Part shown: positions 31,344 through 35,350 of the stretch, piece after piece
Numbering within the stretch: the first letter of the stretch is position 1
Layout: each line of letters begins with the position of its first letter
Source of the DNA: an uncultured Clostridia bacterium
GTDB taxonomy: Bacteria; Bacillota; Clostridia; Christensenellales; UBA1242
Direction of reading: 5' to 3'
NCBI GenBank assembly: GCA_934746515.1
Contig: CAKVFH010000010.1
Span: 1-35,350, forward strand
DNA: 35,350 nt
Made by a program: the position numbers and the translations under genes
The notes under the pieces: model-generated
What the model was told of the DNA's origin: nothing
Database searches by the model: none
The model's input: the letters and a program-made list of their open reading frames with translations, nothing else

Positions 31344-33557
31344 TTATGAAAGTGACGCAAACAATTCATCATAAGTCATTTTTTTGATAATTTCAATTTT
31401 GTTGTCTGTGTAGAATTTATTTAACCATTTATATTCTAGTGCCAAGAAGTATGTGCCTGATGAACTTGATGTTCCAACAAGTGTGTTATAAACTTGGTCA
31501 TAGAAATAATCATAAAGTGTTTCATTTGATGAAGTGCAAATATATGTTTTCTTCAAAAGTTTAACAATGTTTTTAACGTATTCTGAATCATTATCAAGAT
31601 CATAATCATCAGTGATGCTTTCAATGTCAATAATTGAAGAATTATTATAAACATTTTCAATCTTCATGATATGGTAACCATAATCTGTGATAACTTGTTT
31701 TGTGTAAACAGCTTTTTGGTCAGCTGAAAGTGAAGTGTATGCTGAATCATTCATTCCAGCAATCATTTCTCTTGCACCAACAGCAAAGTCAACTACCCAA
31801 CTCATGTTGTTATCTGGTTTGTTTGAAACAATGTAACCAATTTTGTTTGAAACTTTATTTTCAAGTGAATCGCCTGAATAAATCCATTCGAGTTCAATGA
31901 AAAGCAATGAACCAACCTTGCTCTTAAGTTCATCAAGTGATGAACCTATTTCTTTCATGTTTTTAGCAACTTGCAAAACATATTCAAGATCTTCATATTG
32001 TTTTTCATTAGCTTTAATAATTTCATCAATAGTTTTTGTGCCACTATAAACTTCTTCAGCCAATTTAACCCAAACTTTATAGTTGTTTTCAAAAGCATCA
32101 ACAACATCTTCAACAGTTGCCATCAAACTTACACCATCAGATTCGTGTGTGATTGTTGTTTCAGGGTCTTTTTGATAATCTGTGTAAGAATAAACTGGTT
32201 TTCCGTCAACATCAAAAGTGTGTGATGAAAGTTTTACATAGCCATAGAAAATGTTTTTGCTAGCATCAAAAACTTCTCTTTTGCTTTCATCATAATAATA
32301 GTAATCACCAACCGAAATGATTGTTTTCTTTTCATTGTCAGTGTTAACTTTTGTTAAGATTGCTTGCTTGTAGTCAGTTGCAAGCTTGTCTCTTGCTTCA
32401 GTGTAGGTTTTTGCAATGATTGCGTTTGCATTTGTTACGCCGTAGCCGTCAATAGCTTCAACCTGTTCTTGCAAATAGTCTGTGAATTTAACCAAAACGT
32501 GTTGAACTGAAAAATAATAATTTCTGCCTTTGTAGTGATACAACACAAGACTTGCGCCATCTTTAGATTCCATTGTTGAAACATAGGCATCTTGAATTTG
32601 GTTGGTTTGCATATCTGTGTAATATTTATCCAAGAATGAAGCAACAACAGCGCTATCATTTAGTGTTGATTTGTCGCCTTGACCGTTATAATCAAGAAGT
32701 TGTTCTTGAACATAATAATTTTGGAAAATAACACTGATTTGTGAATCGTAATATGCTTTATAAATTCTTAAAACTTCAGCTTTAATAACATCATCAACAG
32801 TTGTTGATTTGCCACTTGCCTTTGCATTTGAAACCAATGCTTGAACATAGTTTGCATAAGCTTGATTTCTAACAATCAAACCATCATCCATAATATCAGC
32901 TTTTGTTTCATTGCCGTCATCATCAGTTGATGTAACATATTTAAACAAATTTGATTTAAGTTCTGCAACTTTTGCATAAACTTCGTCATCAGTAAGTTTT
33001 TTGGTTACATCTGCCCTTCTGTCAGTGAACTTAATGTCTTTTGTTGGTGAAGTGTAGAATTCAAATTTTGTTTTTGAATCACTTGAAGAATCGCTCTTGA
33101 GCCATTCTGGATATTCATCTTCACTTTTACCCTGTGCGGTTAAAAGAGCTTTTTCATAAGTGCTAATCTGACTATAGAAATAATCTTCAACATAACCCCA
33201 AACTGTTTTTGCATCTTCATTTGTATAGTAAATGTAACCAGTCGGATTTGTTTTTTCATCATATAAAGCTTTGAACGAAAGTTCATTTACCATGGTTTTA
33301 ACAGTGAACCATGTATAAAATGATTGTTCAATTGTCTCTTGATCGTAATAAGAAAAATAATTGCTGTTGTTTTGATAATATGTATAAAAAGCATTGATTA
33401 AGTCATTTTTTGTAACATCGGTGTCGCCAATTTTCATAACAATATTGCCATTCTTTTTTTCACTATCAGGAGTGTAAATAGAACAGCCTGAAAAAGCGAA
33501 CATTCCGCCAAAAATCAAACAAATGCCTAACAATAAACTAAAAATTTTCTTTTTCAA
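31344..33557 (-). CDS. Large PrsA/SurA-like lipoprotein foldase with an interrupted parvulin domain
   Basis: 737 residues, about twice the size of PrsA. A signal peptide with lipobox FSGC (Cys25) predicts a lipid-anchored extracellular protein. Residues ~38-100 resemble the SurA/PrsA N-terminal chaperone region (IVMKIGDTDVTKNDLINAFYTYY). A parvulin-like start YYFSVQHVLVKF lies at ~347-358. The expected middle and end (NKIGYIVSNKP...WVVDFAVGAREM and VITDYGYHIMKIENV) come only at ~571-636, so about 200 residues are inserted. It starts with TTG after AGGGGG and has a good promoter. A role in folding exported proteins fits the neighbouring surface-protein genes; enzymatic activity is uncertain. 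Confidence 0.7.
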   Translation of the reverse strand: MKKKIFSLLLGICLIFGGMFAFSGCSIYTPDSEKKNGNIVMKIGDTDVTKNDLINAFYTYYQNNSNYFSYYDQETIEQSFYTWFTVKTMVNELSFKALYDEKTNPTGYIYYTNEDAKTVWGYVEDYFYSQISTYEKALLTAQGKSEDEYPEWLKSDSSSDSKTKFEFYTSPTKDIKFTDRRADVTKKLTDDEVYAKVAELKSNLFKYVTSTDDDGNETKADIMDDGLIVRNQAYANYVQALVSNAKASGKSTTVDDVIKAEVLRIYKAYYDSQISVIFQNYYVQEQLLDYNGQGDKSTLNDSAVVASFLDKYYTDMQTNQIQDAYVSTMESKDGASLVLYHYKGRNYYFSVQHVLVKFTDYLQEQVEAIDGYGVTNANAIIAKTYTEARDKLATDYKQAILTKVNTDNEKKTIISVGDYYYYDESKREVFDASKNIFYGYVKLSSHTFDVDGKPVYSYTDYQKDPETTITHESDGVSLMATVEDVVDAFENNYKVWVKLAEEVYSGTKTIDEIIKANEKQYEDLEYVLQVAKNMKEIGSSLDELKSKVGSLLFIELEWIYSGDSLENKVSNKIGYIVSNKPDNNMSWVVDFAVGAREMIAGMNDSAYTSLSADQKAVYTKQVITDYGYHIMKIENVYNNSSIIDIESITDDYDLDNDSEYVKNIVKLLKKTYICTSSNETLYDYFYDQVYNTLVGTSSSSGTYFLALEYKWLNKFYTDNKIEIIKKMTYDELFASLS

Positions 33558-33595
33558 GACCTAATCCCCCTAGCATGAGTTATAACTACTAAAAA

Positions 33596-33624
33596 AGTAT
33601 AAATAATTTTTTATTAAAAATCAA
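33596..33624 (-). promoter_or_regulatory. Promoter of the PPIase-like lipoprotein gene
   Basis: TTGATT (33624-33619) and TATACT (33601-33596) with a 17-nt spacer on the minus strand. Confidence 0.7.
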
Positions 33625-33658
33625 CCCTTTTATTAAATAAAAAACCACAACTTTTGAA

Positions 33659-35350
33659 TTATTTTTGCGATTCGTCAATTTTTTCTCTACTTTTTTTCGT
33701 AACTAGCAAAAATTTCTTCATAACTTCAAAGTTTTCTCTGCAAGTTTTTTCTTTGTTAAACTTAATCATTGGCTTGTTTGTGACATCAATTGAACAGTTC
33801 ATTCGGAACTTATAAATTGCATCAGTCACAATCTCACTTGCAATAATACTTTCCTTTTTATCAAAAATAATATCAATTTCATTGCCAAAAGAAACAATTT
33901 CTATCGCATTAAGTTTTTGAGCCAATTTTCTAACAAGTGCAACATCAATCAAACTCAAAACTTCTGGCGGAATTTTGCCATAGGTTGAAGTGAGTTCTGA
34001 TTTTAGTTTTTCAACACTTTCAACAGACTCTAACGCCGAAATTCTCTTGTATGCAATCATTCTCTCTTCACTTGTCGCAATATATTCATCAGGAATAAAC
34101 GCATCAATTGCAATTTTAACCATAACATCATTTGAGTTCTCAATTTTTTCGCCTTTAAGCTCTTTTATTGCTTCATTTAACAGCTTTGTGAACATGTCGT
34201 AACCAACTTTTTGCAAGTGTCCGCTCTGTTCTGCCCCAAAAATATTTCCGCCACCACGAATTTCCAAATCTCGCATGGCAAGTTTAAATCCGCTTCCAAA
34301 ATCACAAAACTCACTCATCGCATCAAGCCTTTTGTAAGCTTCAGTCGACAGCACTTTATTTTTTTCATAGGTAAAGTATGCATAAGCTAGTCTCGAACCT
34401 CTGCCAACTCTTCCCCTGATTTGATAAAGTTGCGACAAACCCAACTTATCTGCATCATAAACTATCAGCGTGTTTGCGTTTTCAATGTCAATTCCATTTT
34501 CAATAATGGTTGTGCAAATCAAAATATCGCCCTGTCTGTGATAAAAATCATAAATAACCTTTTCCATTTCTTTTGCACCCATTTGACCATGAGCCACCAA
34601 AATTTTAGCATCAGGAACAAGTTTTCTAATCTTTTCAGCATAGCTATAAATTTTTTCAACACAGTTAAATAAAATAAACACCTGTCCGTCGCGCGCAAGT
34701 TCTCTGTTTATCGCATCACGCACCAAAGTTTCGCTGTATTCCACAACATAGGTCTGAATTGGCAATCTTTCGCTTGGCGGAGTTGAAATAATGCTAATAT
34801 CGCGAATTCCAGAAAGCGACATATTAAGAGTCCTTGGAATAGGAGTTGCAGAAAGTGTCAAAACATCAACAAAAGGATATTTGTTTTTAAGTTTCTCCTT
34901 GTCTTCAACACCAAATTTCTGCTCTTCATCAAGCACAATAAGCCCTAAATTTTTAAACACAACATCGTCACTCAAAATCCTGTGAGTTCCGCAAACCAAA
35001 TCAACATCGCCAGTCGCAATACCTGCCAAAATTTTGTCGACTTGCGCTTTGTTTTTAAATCTATTCAAAACTTCAATGCTGATTCCGAAATTAAACATTC
35101 TTGCTCTTGCAGTGTTGTAGTGCTGTTCTGAAAGAATTGTTGTTGGTGCAATAAACGCAACTTGCTTGCCGTCCATAATCGCCTTAAACATCGCACGCAT
35201 CGCAACTTCAGTTTTACCAAAACCAACATCTCCGCAAACAAGCCTGTCCATAACCTTTGGTTTTTCCATGTCTTGCTTGATTTCTTCAATAGACATAAGC
35301 TGATCTTCTGTTTCAGTGAACGCAAAAGAGTTTTCAAATTCCCTTTGAAG
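33659..35350 (-). CDS. mfd: Transcription-repair coupling factor Mfd, C-terminal part (runs off the right edge)
   Basis: An SF2 DNA translocase that removes RNA polymerase stalled at lesions and recruits UvrA. The window holds the last 563 residues. The in-frame sequence runs to the edge (LQREFENSFAFTETEDQLMSIEEIK), so the Met at 35296 is internal. Helicase motifs: Walker A GDVGFGKTE, the DEEQ box in IVLDEEQKFGV and TATPIPRTLNMSLSGIRDISII. VAHGQMGAKEMEKV and RGRVGRGSRLAYAYF follow. The relay/TRG region is AMRDLEIRGGGNIFGAEQSGHLQKVGYDMF. The C-terminal Mfd domain D7 follows and ends normally. Confidence 0.96.
   Translation of the reverse strand, partial: LQREFENSFAFTETEDQLMSIEEIKQDMEKPKVMDRLVCGDVGFGKTEVAMRAMFKAIMDGKQVAFIAPTTILSEQHYNTARARMFNFGISIEVLNRFKNKAQVDKILAGIATGDVDLVCGTHRILSDDVVFKNLGLIVLDEEQKFGVEDKEKLKNKYPFVDVLTLSATPIPRTLNMSLSGIRDISIISTPPSERLPIQTYVVEYSETLVRDAINRELARDGQVFILFNCVEKIYSYAEKIRKLVPDAKILVAHGQMGAKEMEKVIYDFYHRQGDILICTTIIENGIDIENANTLIVYDADKLGLSQLYQIRGRVGRGSRLAYAYFTYEKNKVLSTEAYKRLDAMSEFCDFGSGFKLAMRDLEIRGGGNIFGAEQSGHLQKVGYDMFTKLLNEAIKELKGEKIENSNDVMVKIAIDAFIPDEYIATSEERMIAYKRISALESVESVEKLKSELTSTYGKIPPEVLSLIDVALVRKLAQKLNAIEIVSFGNEIDIIFDKKESIIASEIVTDAIYKFRMNCSIDVTNKPMIKFNKEKTCRENFEVMKKFLLVTKKSREKIDESQK

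Noticed and set aside
35296..35298. Mfd starting at the Met at 35296
   Set aside because: The frame stays open to the window edge with clear Mfd sequence upstream, so the Met is internal.

Overview
The window is AT-rich, gene-dense bacterial chromosome. It looks like an uncultured-type low-GC Bacillota, probably a Clostridia-related lineage. The evidence is an isoleucine T-box riboswitch, spoVG, a SpoVB/MurJ-type flippase, a SpoIIQ-like LytM protein, a COG2509 flavoprotein, DUF378, SecG, many Shine-Dalgarno sites of AAGGAG type, and intrinsic terminators after most units. MurC shows that it makes peptidoglycan. I see no rRNA or tRNA gene, CRISPR array, insertion sequence or prophage. TGG encodes Trp throughout and I found no sign of TGA recoding.

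Layout. Almost everything is on the minus strand. From left to right: the 5' part of ileS with its T-box leader; a solitary HipA-like kinase homologue; murC; a COG2509 FAD oxidoreductase; spoVG; a GalU-type nucleotidyltransferase; an MFS transporter. Then comes a plus-strand island of three genes (8.3-11.1 kb): an SPFH/zinc-ribbon protein and two tandem paralogous SAM methyltransferases. Minus-strand genes resume with a highly divergent pyrG homologue, pepF, a GNAT acetyltransferase, DUF378, secG, a small membrane protein, tpiA, pgk, dusB and a SpoVB-like flippase. The 21.4-27.5 kb region is a group of secreted or membrane-anchored proteins of unknown function (TM-anchored beta proteins, a GLUG-like repeat protein, a lipoprotein) with a small Smr-domain protein, and it abuts pyk. 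The right end holds a SpoIIQ-like M23 protein, a YbhN-type flippase homologue with a long charged tail, a very large parvulin-like lipoprotein foldase and the C-terminal half of mfd.

How the genes relate. Lower glycolysis (pgk, tpiA, pyk), cell-envelope synthesis (murC, galU, flippases), secretion and folding (secG, PPIase), and translation/tRNA maintenance (ileS, dusB) are interleaved. They form mostly short transcription units, each with a visible promoter and terminator.

Most notable signals. (1) The CTP synthase homologue is full length but has lost the glutaminase Cys (Gly384) and His (Gln510). It also has substitutions in the UTP-binding loop (Lys189 to Glu), the GGTVGD motif and the K-x-D-P motif, so it may be an ammonia-only or repurposed enzyme. 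(2) Several genes (COG2509, dusB, spoVB-like, the YbhN homologue, perhaps murC) have a -10 hexamer exactly 6 nt before ATG and no Shine-Dalgarno site, which predicts leaderless mRNAs. (3) A short intergenic repeat family (core GCATTAAA) is confined to 11.1-11.3 and 15.5-16.0 kb. (4) Near-identical palindromic hairpins with inverted loops flank murC.
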